In this document: positions 21,810-29,565 of the stretch, in pieces
How positions within the stretch are numbered: position 1 is the stretch's first letter
How the letters are laid out: each line of letters starts with the position of its first letter
Assembly (NCBI RefSeq): GCF_001189915.1
Contig: NZ_LFLS01000014.1
Coordinates: 62,001 to 126,000, forward strand
Length of the DNA: 64,000 bases
From: Herbaspirillum autotrophicum
Lineage (GTDB): Bacteria > Pseudomonadota > Gammaproteobacteria > Burkholderiales > Burkholderiaceae_D
Direction of reading: 5' to 3'
The notes under the pieces: generated by a model
Databases searched by the model: none
What the model saw: only the letters and a program-made list of their open reading frames with translations
What the model was told of the DNA's origin: nothing
Program-made: the position numbers and the translations under genes

Positions 21810-22730
21810 ATGCACCACCTGCCGCCGCTCAAATCCGTCATTGCCTTCGAGGTCGTGGCGCGCCTTGGCAACATCAGCAAGGCCGCCGAAGAATTGAATC
21901 TGACGCCGTCCGCAGTCAGCCACCAAATCACCAATCTGGAACATTACGTTGGCCTGAAACTGTTCGGCCGCACGTCGCGCGGCGTGGTCCTGACTCCTGC
22001 AGGCGAGCGCTATCAGCAAAGTCTGGCGGGGGCGCTGGCGCTGATTGCCAGCGCCGCGCAAAACGCCCGCGCCGACGACGGCATCGAAGTGCTGCGGGTG
22101 CATGCCTCGCCGAGTTTCGCCAGTCTGTGGCTGATGCCGCGCTTGCCCGATTTCATGCAACAACATCCGGATATTCGGATCCGCTTGTCGGCCTCGCATA
22201 TGCATTCCGATTTTTCGCGCGGCGAAGTGGATCTGGATATTCGTTATGGCGCGGTACGCTGGGCCGACCTGCATGTCGAAACCATTTGCACCGAAGAAGT
22301 CACGCCGATGATCAGCCCGGCGCTGGCGGCACGCCTGCAACTCGGCAGCCCGCAAGATTTGCTGCAACAGAATCTGATTTTTTCCGAAGTGAATCTGGTG
22401 CAGTGGCCGCAATGGTTTGCCGCGCACGGTATTCAGGTCAGCCCGAGCCAGTATGCACTGAGTTTCGACCGCGCCTATCTGGCGATTGAAGCGGCAGTAC
22501 AGGGATTGGGAATTGCGCTCGACAGCTCCTGGCTGGCCGAGGCGGCATTGGCAGACGGCAAGCTGATGCCGGCATTTCCGGATCGCAAAGGGATCCGGGT
22601 GCATGCGCATCATCTGGTCTATCCGGCCACCCATGGCAAGTGGCCGAAAGTGAAACGCTTCAATGACTGGTTGTTGCAGGCGGTGCAGAAACGTCCACGG
22701 TCGCCTTCACACCGGCAACCGCTGGATTAA
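21810..22730 (+). CDS. LysR-type transcriptional regulator (GcvA-like)
   Basis: A 306-residue regulator. The N-terminal winged helix-turn-helix reads LGNISKAAEELNLTPSAVS around residues 18-36, and a type-2 periplasmic-binding-like effector domain follows from about residue 90. The sequence style (HLPPLKSVIAFE, then the LMPRLPDF segment) is of the GcvA subgroup. Its divergent position makes it the probable regulator of the SDR-transketolase-TRAP operon, with the transported solute or a catabolite as inducer. Confidence 0.9.
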   Translation: MHHLPPLKSVIAFEVVARLGNISKAAEELNLTPSAVSHQITNLEHYVGLKLFGRTSRGVVLTPAGERYQQSLAGALALIASAAQNARADDGIEVLRVHASPSFASLWLMPRLPDFMQQHPDIRIRLSASHMHSDFSRGEVDLDIRYGAVRWADLHVETICTEEVTPMISPALAARLQLGSPQDLLQQNLIFSEVNLVQWPQWFAAHGIQVSPSQYALSFDRAYLAIEAAVQGLGIALDSSWLAEAALADGKLMPAFPDRKGIRVHAHHLVYPATHGKWPKVKRFNDWLLQAVQKRPRSPSHRQPLD

Positions 22731-22747
22731 CCGTGAGCAAAGTGGCG

Positions 22748-23308
22748 TCAGTTGCCAGCCAATGCAGAGTACAAAGCATTGGCGCGAATTTCTCGCATGC
22801 GCTTGGCAACATAATATTTTTTTGTGCCATACACAATCTTGACGTAATACCCCTTTTTTGCACCAGATTTCAGAGAGGCATTGGCCAAGCCCATTGTCGC
22901 ACCCTGAAGGGCTGAACCCACCGCGCCGGCAGCGATCCCGACCGCACCGCTACCCACCACCACGGAGTTGCTGCTCATCAGCGATGTTGACGAAAATGCG
23001 TTACCGAGTTCGATCGACGAAATACTCGCGACATCGAAGGACTGTTTGGCCGTGATGAGCTTACCGCCGATGATTTTAATGACTTGCTTTTTCTTGTTGG
23101 TTTTATAAGCAAAATACAGAAATCCCGCCAATAACAAAGAGATGAAAATAAATCCATGCGACTCCAGCCCGACAATAAACAGGACCACCGTCATCACGGA
23201 TAAAAGAATCATCGGAAACATCGGCGGGTTATCCCCTGGCACTGTTATTACAATCCCGCCATCAACGTTTTCGATATCGACTGGATTTTCGGCTTTTATT
23301 TCTTTCAT
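22748..23308 (-). CDS. Two-span membrane protein with a glycine-zipper stretch
   Basis: A 186-residue protein without a confident family. An acidic N-terminus (about 30 residues) is followed by two spans at about 32-48 and 53-68 with a short turn, then a basic KTNKKK loop and a beta-rich segment (KIIGGKLITAKQSFDVASI) that resembles the small PH-like domains of some bacterial membrane proteins. Residues 112-145 are glycine/alanine-rich and zipper-like. The C-terminus is basic. It converges on the LysR gene with 17 bases between stops. A copy of the island's CCGnTTT-N13-CGAATA element lies upstream, so it is probably the left-most member of the sigma-factor regulon. Confidence 0.6.
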   Translation of the reverse strand: MKEIKAENPVDIENVDGGIVITVPGDNPPMFPMILLSVMTVVLFIVGLESHGFIFISLLLAGFLYFAYKTNKKKQVIKIIGGKLITAKQSFDVASISSIELGNAFSSTSLMSSNSVVVGSGAVGIAAGAVGSALQGATMGLANASLKSGAKKGYYVKIVYGTKKYYVAKRMREIRANALYSALAGN

Positions 23309-23464
23309 AATTTAACCCTGAGAGTGGACAAGACGATTGAAAATAACTGCGTTGGTAAAGTCATACATTGCGGCGCCGGCAAATTGTCAGGCAACCCCGC
23401 GACATGGTTATCCAAACCGCTACCGATCCGGTTGCATCGGCAAAAATACGCGAGCGATACCATC

Positions 23465-23491
23465 TATTCGCAGACATCTGCAAAAACCGGT
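23465..23491 (-). promoter_or_regulatory. Candidate ECF-sigma promoter, copy A
   Basis: On the minus strand the sequence is ACCGGTTT, 13 bases, then CGAATA, about 155 bases before the start codon of the two-span membrane protein gene. It shares both half-sites and the exact spacing with three other copies. The first base differs (A instead of T). The remaining 280-base gap around it holds no convincing gene. Confidence 0.6.
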
Positions 23492-23587
23492 AACAAAAAC
23501 AAAAATAAAGTTTGGGCGAGGATCCGACACTGCGTTGTTGACGTTTTCTGCGTTACCCATGCTGACCGCAACAAGTACCGTCGTCAT

Positions 23588-24958
23588 TCATCGACCCGAT
23601 GAGACAACATGACCCTGGTCACCCATCGTCCGCCCTTTGCGCAACAACACCGCAGCAAGCACCAATGCAAGTAATGGCCCGCCGCCGAACCCCCACCCCA
23701 GTTTCATCAGCCCCATGCCGATCAGCGCGCTGCTACCCACCACGCCGAGGAAAATCCAGGTAGTGTGTATCGTTTGCGCCGTAGCATCCGGACGATAGCC
23801 CCTGGACCAGACCTCCTTGCGGGTGTCGTCGTCGATGATCTGAATTGCTACCACCATCAGCGCCACAGCAATGGCAAGCTGCGGCAAGCGGGCAATCACT
23901 GAGGTCAGACATAAGCCGATGACCAGCACGCAGGCACCATGTACCAGTACTGCGATGCGTGAATTGGCTTGCGATTCGACCAGGGCGTTGGTGCGCGAGG
24001 TCGACAGCGAAACACATGAAAAGCCTAACAACGCACCTACTGCATTGCCGAAGGCGTTGCCCCCGATGTGAGAAGGCCAATGTGAACGATCACTGCGATC
24101 CTTGCTGTCACGCAGCGTGGTGAGTGTTTCCAGCAACATCACGCCGCCCAACAGGCTGCCAATCAGCAACAGCACCGGCCATACCCACAGCGGCAAATAA
24201 TGCCATGCCGTCAGCACGGTATGCGGCCCGAACGCAATCTCGCTCAGCAATGACAGGCGCAGGCCGTTCGAGCCCAGCGTTCCACAGTAACCGCCAGCGG
24301 CATGATCGGCAATGAACAGGTAATAGCCGATCGTCGCAGTTGCCACTCCGATCGGAATTGCCAGCGGTGCCAGGCGCACCAGCGGGGTGTGACGCAAGCC
24401 AGGATATTTGCAGGCGGCACCCCAGGTAAGCGCGGCGATCACACCGGCAGTCGCCACTGCGGCAGTCGCTACCGGATCGACATGCAGGCAGCTTTGCAAC
24501 TGCGTGGTACCGAGTCCGACCACGATCCCTATGCCGGAGGCGAACATGAAGCCCTTGCGCATGGCAACGTTGCTGTCGGCAATCCAATTCTGCACAGGTT
24601 TGAGCAATCCCAGTAATTGCATCGCCGCGGCCGTCAGCAAGATCACCATAAGACCTGCCACAGCCGATTCCATGCGTACTTCCGGAACCGTCGCCTGAGC
24701 CGAGGCAAACTTCATGCCGGCGATCAATACTGCCAGCGAGGCCCCGCGCGGACCTGCCAGCAAGGGGCGTGGCAACAGCACCGCAATGGCGCAACCCAGC
24801 ACCACCGCGCCCAATACCATGAGCGCCCCAAGGGCAGCGCCGGTACGGCCCGGCAAAGCATCACCGAGCGCCGCACCGAGACTCACATATTCGGCGTAAA
24901 ACACGCAAGCGGTCAGAACCCCGGCCCACACATCCCGTGTCACACCGCGCAGCGTCAT
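23588..24958 (-). CDS. SulP-like inner-membrane permease without STAS domain
   Basis: A 456-residue polytopic protein with about 11-12 hydrophobic spans. The layout (PLLAGPRGASLAVLIAG early, CVSLSTSRTNALVES about three-quarters through) resembles the SulP/SLC26 anion-transporter core, whose half-helices meet near such glycine/serine-rich segments. The C-terminal STAS domain of true SulP proteins is absent; the chain ends after the last span with a short tail. The ATG at 24958 overlaps the stop of the preceding gene (ATGA), so the longer reading that starts six codons earlier is rejected. Last gene of the caspase operon. The substrate is unknown; xanthine/uracil-type permeases are an alternative call. 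Confidence 0.6.
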   Translation of the reverse strand: MTLRGVTRDVWAGVLTACVFYAEYVSLGAALGDALPGRTGAALGALMVLGAVVLGCAIAVLLPRPLLAGPRGASLAVLIAGMKFASAQATVPEVRMESAVAGLMVILLTAAAMQLLGLLKPVQNWIADSNVAMRKGFMFASGIGIVVGLGTTQLQSCLHVDPVATAAVATAGVIAALTWGAACKYPGLRHTPLVRLAPLAIPIGVATATIGYYLFIADHAAGGYCGTLGSNGLRLSLLSEIAFGPHTVLTAWHYLPLWVWPVLLLIGSLLGGVMLLETLTTLRDSKDRSDRSHWPSHIGGNAFGNAVGALLGFSCVSLSTSRTNALVESQANSRIAVLVHGACVLVIGLCLTSVIARLPQLAIAVALMVVAIQIIDDDTRKEVWSRGYRPDATAQTIHTTWIFLGVVGSSALIGMGLMKLGWGFGGGPLLALVLAAVLLRKGRTMGDQGHVVSSGR

Positions 24959-25416
24959 TGGCCGGCGGGCAAACATTGAACACGCAAGGAGGCAACCACA
25001 ACTACTTCCGGCATGCGATTGAGCGCCTCCACCGCAGCCGCAACACCGGCCACGGGCAATGCCAGTTCGAACGCGCCATTTTCATTGGGACCGAAAGCAA
25101 TGCTGGCATCCAGACTGTTGAGCAAACGATTCAGTTTCCCCAGCGGTACCTCATCGGTGAAAGTCACCAACACCGGATTGCAAGGCACGGCGGCACGGAT
25201 ACCGGCACCACGGGTCGCACCGGTGTTGGCACCGACGCCGCCCGACGTACTGGCGGACTGCTTCAGATAACTCAAGCCCACAGGTGCCAGGGCGATCACC
25301 AGGCCGATGAATACCATCAGCGTGATCAGGCAGAGCATTGCCTGCGAAGAAAAAAAATCACTCAAAGCGCGTGCCTTGCCAACCGGCGGCACAGCTGGTT
25401 TTTCGCGTTCAGACAT
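24955..25416 (-). CDS. Single-span protein with an anti-sigma-like extracytoplasmic module
   Basis: A 153-residue protein. A proline-rich, basic cytoplasmic tail of 25 residues is followed by one span (about 27-47), a serine/glycine/threonine linker, and a globular module at about 79-147. This module is clearly related to the C-terminal module (about 150-216) of the anti-sigma-like protein encoded at 28888-29565: both have hydrophobic-F-x-D-x-V-x-LG-x-L, then GP-x-x-NGA-[FY]-E, then AA-x-x-x-L and a final LRV or VRV strand. It lies 30 bases after the caspase-like gene and overlaps the permease gene by four bases. No known family is recognised. Confidence 0.6.
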   Translation of the reverse strand: MSEREKPAVPPVGKARALSDFFSSQAMLCLITLMVFIGLVIALAPVGLSYLKQSASTSGGVGANTGATRGAGIRAAVPCNPVLVTFTDEVPLGKLNRLLNSLDASIAFGPNENGAFELALPVAGVAAAVEALNRMPEVVVVASLRVQCLPAGQ

Positions 25417-25446
25417 GGCGCTCGTTTCGATGAAAATGGCACATGT

Positions 25447-26808
25447 TTATTTTCCCGCCTTGTCCATTCCGGGAATCGCCCGAATCGATTGCATCAGTAA
25501 CTCCATGGCTTTCTGCGGATCCTTGACGGTGCCCAGTCCTTCACCGGTCAGTTGCGCCAGATCCATGACCGGCCGGCCGTAACCGGAACGGGCCGCCACC
25601 GAGAGCCATTTGTATGACTGCACATAATCCTGACGTTCATACGCCAGTTCACCGAGCAAGGTTTGGGCCGGCACATGGCCACGCGAGGCGGCACGCTCGA
25701 AATATCTGGCAGCCAGCTCACGATTTTTTTCCACCCCTTGGGCACGGTTGCCGGTTTGCAGCAACAACCCGGCCATACAAAGTTCACGATCATCGGCATT
25801 CCGCTGACGTGCCTTCGCCAACACTTTGACGGATTCGAAACGGTCCATTTTCGGTACACCGGTTTCGAGCCGGTACAGTTGTTCGGCCCATTCGGTGCCG
25901 CTGGTACCGGCATACTGATCGTCCAGCTGCAAGTCAGCACGATAAACGGCCGGTGTCAGTGAACGCGCTGCCTTGTTACGCGGATCGTTACCGGCGCTTA
26001 CCGAAGTGGCAGGTTGCGCCAACGAACGCAGACTGATTTTGCCGTTGTCCAGCCACACCTGGCTGCGCAGCTCGGAGTAATAACCGGGTGTCTGTTCACG
26101 ACCAGTTTGCGCAAACACCTGGTCCGAAGCGGCCTTGAATACGTCTTCCAGACCGCGCGCCCTGGCCTCGGTCAGACAAGCCGCAAGTGCAGTTGCGTAA
26201 GGGCCATTGCTTTTCTGCGGCCAATCCAGCGCTTTCGTGTATTCGGCTGTCGAATACGCCACCAGCGTGCCGTCCCAAGGCTTCGGCACCAATCCCTTGG
26301 TGCTGCGCTCCAGTGCCCGGGTCTGAAACGGATTGTTGCGACAAGCGTCGATCACAACCACCGCGATGCGCGGTTTGACTTGATCCAGCAAACCCTTCAG
26401 GCGATCCAGGTCATAGCCCGATGCTTTCAATGCGGCGGGAGTCTGCAGCGACACATCGGTGCCAAGCAACAGACTCTTGCCGTCCAGTGCTGCGCCGTGT
26501 CCGGAAAAGAAAAACCAGGCAATGCCGACCGGTCGGCCTTGTATCTTGCGCACGAAGTCAGTCACGGCCTTGCTGAGGTCGGTACTGTTGAGATTGAGAT
26601 GAAGATCACTGCGCGCGCCCAGGCGAGTGAATGTATCGTGCATCAGACGCGCATCGCGCCCGGCATTGACCAGCTGCGCCGCGTCCTTGTAATTATTGTT
26701 GCCGATAACCAGTGCCACCTGCTCCAGTGCCTGGGCCTGCCCCAGCACCCACGGCGGAATGCCCGCCATCAGCGCGCCGCTTCCAAGCAATATGGTGCGA
26801 CGTTTCAT
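25447..26808 (-). CDS. Exported caspase-family (peptidase C14) protein with SEL1-like tail
   Basis: A 453-residue protein. The N-terminus MKRRTILLGSGALMAG is a signal peptide with a twin-arginine-like start. The caspase fold begins at VALVIGNNNY (residue 31). The catalytic dyad is visible as H104 in FFFSGHGA and C156 in VVVIDACRNNPF. A middle region of unknown fold (about 260-350) is followed by SEL1-type alpha-helical repeats (about 365-450, with AARYFERAASRGHVPA and YKWLSVAARSGYGRP). It heads an operon with the single-span protein and the SulP-like permease. If exported, it acts in the periplasm, which is unusual for a death-type caspase. It has no copy of the island promoter element. Confidence 0.82.
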   Translation of the reverse strand: MKRRTILLGSGALMAGIPPWVLGQAQALEQVALVIGNNNYKDAAQLVNAGRDARLMHDTFTRLGARSDLHLNLNSTDLSKAVTDFVRKIQGRPVGIAWFFFSGHGAALDGKSLLLGTDVSLQTPAALKASGYDLDRLKGLLDQVKPRIAVVVIDACRNNPFQTRALERSTKGLVPKPWDGTLVAYSTAEYTKALDWPQKSNGPYATALAACLTEARARGLEDVFKAASDQVFAQTGREQTPGYYSELRSQVWLDNGKISLRSLAQPATSVSAGNDPRNKAARSLTPAVYRADLQLDDQYAGTSGTEWAEQLYRLETGVPKMDRFESVKVLAKARQRNADDRELCMAGLLLQTGNRAQGVEKNRELAARYFERAASRGHVPAQTLLGELAYERQDYVQSYKWLSVAARSGYGRPVMDLAQLTGEGLGTVKDPQKAMELLMQSIRAIPGMDKAGK

Positions 26809-26961
26809 GAGCGCCCCGTCGCCAACGATTCATGCATCATTCTTATTCTCTTTTCCCTGTGAGGCGACTGCGGAGGGCGCCTTGACGGCATGACCCACGC
26901 GTCCCGTATTTCGACGAGATTGTACCCGAATCGCCCCAGGCAACGCCGTGCAGTAAACAAC

Positions 26962-26996
26962 AAAAACAGCGACAGAAAAGTCTGGCCGCTGTTTTT
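26962..26996 (-). terminator. Rho-independent terminator after the lipoprotein gene
   Basis: On the minus strand AAAAACAGCG and CGCTGTTTTT form a perfect 10-bp stem with a 15-base loop, ending in a T-run, five bases downstream of the stop at 27001. The caspase operon therefore probably has its own promoter. Confidence 0.75.
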
Positions 26997-27000
26997 GACT

Positions 27001-27738
27001 TTACTGTTGCGCCAGAACTGCTCCCTTCTTGTCCGTCACGGCGATCTTGACGATTTCAGCCTTGAGCATTTTGCTGGCTGGATCGGCTTCTTGTACGAAA
27101 CAATAAATCACCAGATTCATCGAATTGTAGACTCCGCGCAAGTGCTCGATATTACGTGCGACCTCTTCCGGCACATTCAGCAAATAATGAAAGCCGGCGC
27201 CGTTGGTAAAGCTCAGCCGATAGCTGCTGTTGTCGCTGAAGTAACGATAGGAATTGTTTTCCCATACCGAGCTGTTGACCGGGAACCCCTTGTTCTCGAA
27301 ATCATACTTTTGTACCGGATCGTTGATGACGATCTTGAAGTAACGCTGGCTCCCGGCCTTGGCAATCGCGGCATCGATCTGCGGCTGCAAGGCTTTGAGC
27401 AAGTCATTCTTTTGAAATTCGTCGCTGGAACGTGCGTAATCAACAGATGCACTGCGGGCGATGTCACGATAATCGACCGGCAAGCCGGCAAGCGCCAAAT
27501 AGGAATACATCAGCTGGTTGCCGCTGTTGAGTTCCTGATAACTTTCCAGTGGCACCGATTTGTCGGCTTTGTCACGCGCCTTTTCCAACACTGCTTGCTT
27601 GGCGGACTCAGCAGCTTTGGCGGAAGTCGCATCCGACAAGGTCGGAGCAGCAGTATTGGCGGGAACGGCATTTTCCTTGCAGCCAGCCAGGCCGACGATG
27701 GCCGCGACGATGATCAGTGGGCAGATAAATTGACGCAT
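27001..27738 (-). CDS. Lipoprotein of unknown function (island)
   Basis: A 245-residue lipoprotein: MRQFICPLIIVAAIVGLAGC ends in a good lipobox (LAGC, Cys20). A flexible alanine/threonine-rich and then helical, charged linker (to about residue 60) precedes a folded region starting VPLESYQELNSGNQLMYSY and rich in tyrosine and asparagine. A final strand pair (AEIVKIAVTDKKG) closes it. I do not recognise the family with confidence; it may be a DUF4852-type protein. Lysine after the lipobox cysteine argues against inner-membrane retention by the Asp+2 rule, so it may be carried to the outer membrane. It starts 67 bases after the preceding gene and is followed by a strong terminator. Confidence 0.6.
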   Translation of the reverse strand: MRQFICPLIIVAAIVGLAGCKENAVPANTAAPTLSDATSAKAAESAKQAVLEKARDKADKSVPLESYQELNSGNQLMYSYLALAGLPVDYRDIARSASVDYARSSDEFQKNDLLKALQPQIDAAIAKAGSQRYFKIVINDPVQKYDFENKGFPVNSSVWENNSYRYFSDNSSYRLSFTNGAGFHYLLNVPEEVARNIEHLRGVYNSMNLVIYCFVQEADPASKMLKAEIVKIAVTDKKGAVLAQQ

Positions 27739-27805
27739 GGTTTTTCCTTTGATTTGATATGAATGAGGTAATCGCGCGTGGGTGCATCGATGAATACAGA
27801 ACGCA

Positions 27806-28606
27806 TCAAGCCCGTGATGACAGATACTTGACCGCACTGCGCGCACCAAAATAGAGACTGGCAATCAGCGACAAATAACCGCCAAGACCGATTGAAATTG
27901 CCCGCAATGCTTCCTGCGCCATACTGGCGGCCATCTCGGCCGCCATACGTTCCGCCTGCCGGCCGCCGATGGCGAGCGCGGCACCCTGCGCCTGTTTCAT
28001 GCCATCGGTAAGACCCAGATATACCGTGATGCATACCACCACCATGAATAACAATGGCAGCAAACCGCCCAGCAAGAAACGACGGTCGCGGGCAAAGAAC
28101 GGCAGTAGCGGTCCGGCCAGCGCCACGATGGCAAAGAAGCCGTAAATCTCGGCGCTGACGCTGCCACCGCTCAGGGCATTCATGACTCCGGACGGAGAAT
28201 TGAGCACGCCGAGAATTTTCCAGAATGAAAAGCCCACGTTATAACCGGCCGAGACTTGGACCGAGATTGTGTTGAAAATGAACCAGCCGCCCAGCAGAGC
28301 CGCCATGGCCAGCAACGTATCGACGCCAAAGCGCGCCGTCATTTCCTTGCCCAGGCGCGTGCCTTGTTCTTTCGCCAGGCGCATGGCGATCTCGGCCTGC
28401 TCGCGTGCCAGTTGCGCTTCCGGTACGGCAGATACCGCAATCAGCAAACCAGCGCTATCGAATTCGGCATCCACCACCATATTGATCCGCGGCGCCATCT
28501 CCGACTTCCAACAGCCCTCCAGCTGAAACACGAACTGTTGACCATCAATCACCAGCAAGCCGGCGCCTGCACTGGTATCCCGCACTACTTTGCCGCGTTT
28601 TTTCAT
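27806..28606 (-). CDS. Membrane protein with an N-terminal OB/cold-shock-like domain
   Basis: A 266-residue protein with an uncommon layout. Residues 1-60 (KKRGKVVRDTSAGAGLLVID, then VFQLEG) form a small beta-rich segment resembling the start of cold-shock/OB-type domains. A helical charged stretch (about 65-95) leads to four or five spans (about 96-116, 160-178, 185-206 and 240-256). An amphipathic, methionine/alanine-rich helix lies before the last span. The ATG at 28606 has GGAG at eight bases; a longer reading starting eleven codons upstream lacks support. A copy of the island promoter element lies upstream, and the sigma/anti-sigma transcript ends before it, so it starts a new transcript. 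Confidence 0.55.
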   Translation of the reverse strand: MKKRGKVVRDTSAGAGLLVIDGQQFVFQLEGCWKSEMAPRINMVVDAEFDSAGLLIAVSAVPEAQLAREQAEIAMRLAKEQGTRLGKEMTARFGVDTLLAMAALLGGWFIFNTISVQVSAGYNVGFSFWKILGVLNSPSGVMNALSGGSVSAEIYGFFAIVALAGPLLPFFARDRRFLLGGLLPLLFMVVVCITVYLGLTDGMKQAQGAALAIGGRQAERMAAEMAASMAQEALRAISIGLGGYLSLIASLYFGARSAVKYLSSRA

Positions 28607-28700
28607 ATTCACTCCGTGGTTGTCTGGTTGGTCAGCCACCCGTACCGCTGGGGCAGGGAATCCATCTGGTGGGCATTCAAATCGAATGCTGACAACCCCT

Positions 28701-28727
28701 TATTCGTAGCGAGGGAGATAAAGCGGA
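28701..28727 (-). promoter_or_regulatory. Candidate ECF-sigma promoter, copy B
   Basis: On the minus strand TCCGCTTT, 13 bases, CGAATA. It matches copy C (30750-30776) at 21 of 27 positions including CTCG-x-TACGAATA. It sits about 95 bases upstream of the start codon at 28606, in a 280-base gap with no other gene. Confidence 0.65.
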
Positions 28728-28830
28728 GGAGATTTCTAAAATATTTTCTGATGGCTGACGGACGACCAAGACGTAGCGTGCCGGATCACATGGACAGGGG
28801 ATATCAACACCGCCTGGCAATATCTCCGGC

Positions 28831-28866
28831 ACAAAAAAAACGCCCGATGAGTTTTCAAGGGGCGTT
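28831..28866 (-). terminator. Rho-independent terminator after the anti-sigma gene
   Basis: On the minus strand AACGCCC, a 14-base loop and GGGCGTT are followed by a run of T (the AACGCCC/GGGCGTT stem runs into TTTTTTTT). It lies 22 bases after the anti-sigma stop codon and closes the sigma operon. Confidence 0.8.
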
Positions 28867-28887
28867 ATGTTGCAGATCTGTTCTTTT

Positions 28888-29565
28888 CTAAGGTCGCTCG
28901 CGATCCCGATCGCGCATCTCCCGCACGCGTACCTCTCGCACCAGCGCGCTGTCCTTCAGGCTTTGCATCGCCGCCTCCAATGACCCTTGCACTACCACCA
29001 CTTCATATGCGCCGTTGGCGTCCGGGCCGCTGCGGATTCGTAAATGCATGGTTTCCAGCTGCGTGCGCAAATTGCCCAATGCCACGCCATCGTTGAAGAC
29101 TACCTCCAGCGCCGCCGACTTGCTGTCGGTACCCGCTTGCAGCGAACGATAATCGCCGGCCGGAGTACTGTCGCCGTCGATCAGATGGCGCGTCTGCAAG
29201 GTCACCATCACACCCAGCACCACTACTGCGGCCAGCGCCCAGCGTCCGCGTCGGCTGGCGGGTGTCGCCGCCAGGTTACGCCACCAGACGGCCAAGCGTT
29301 CGAACCACCCCTGCTTGCGTACCGGCTGCCGTTGCGCCAGTGCCTGCCGTATCTGGTCGAACGATACCAGTGGTCGCTCAGATTGTTGTTGCGCCATTAA
29401 TGCCTCACGTGCCTGATGCGCCAATTCACGTTCGGCATCCACTTCTTCCTGCAATTCAGGATGACGTTGCAACATCTCTTGCATCCACGCCGTTTCCCCG
29501 GGGTCGAGCTTGTCGCAGGCAAACTGGAAACAATGTGCCCTGAAGCGACTCAGATCGTCACTCAT
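28888..29565 (-). CDS. Single-span anti-sigma factor-like protein
   Basis: A 225-residue protein whose start overlaps the sigma-factor stop by four bases (ATGA), the standard layout of a sigma/anti-sigma pair. The cytoplasmic part (1-108) is helical; it has H11, C12 and C17 but not the HxxxCxxC zinc motif, so it is not a classical ZAS domain. One span lies at about 109-124 (WALAAVVVLGVMVTL). The extracytoplasmic part (150-216) is the module shared with the protein at 24955-25416. It ends in an arginine/aspartate-rich tail (RDRDRERP). Inferred role: hold the sigma factor at the membrane until an envelope signal is sensed. Confidence 0.75.
   Translation of the reverse strand: MSDDLSRFRAHCFQFACDKLDPGETAWMQEMLQRHPELQEEVDAERELAHQAREALMAQQQSERPLVSFDQIRQALAQRQPVRKQGWFERLAVWWRNLAATPASRRGRWALAAVVVLGVMVTLQTRHLIDGDSTPAGDYRSLQAGTDSKSAALEVVFNDGVALGNLRTQLETMHLRIRSGPDANGAYEVVVVQGSLEAAMQSLKDSALVREVRVREMRDRDRERP

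Noticed and set aside
26809-26961. Search for the sigma element before the caspase gene
   Set aside because: Only TACAAT-like and CGAAATA sequences were found without a correctly spaced CCGnTTT, so no copy is claimed.
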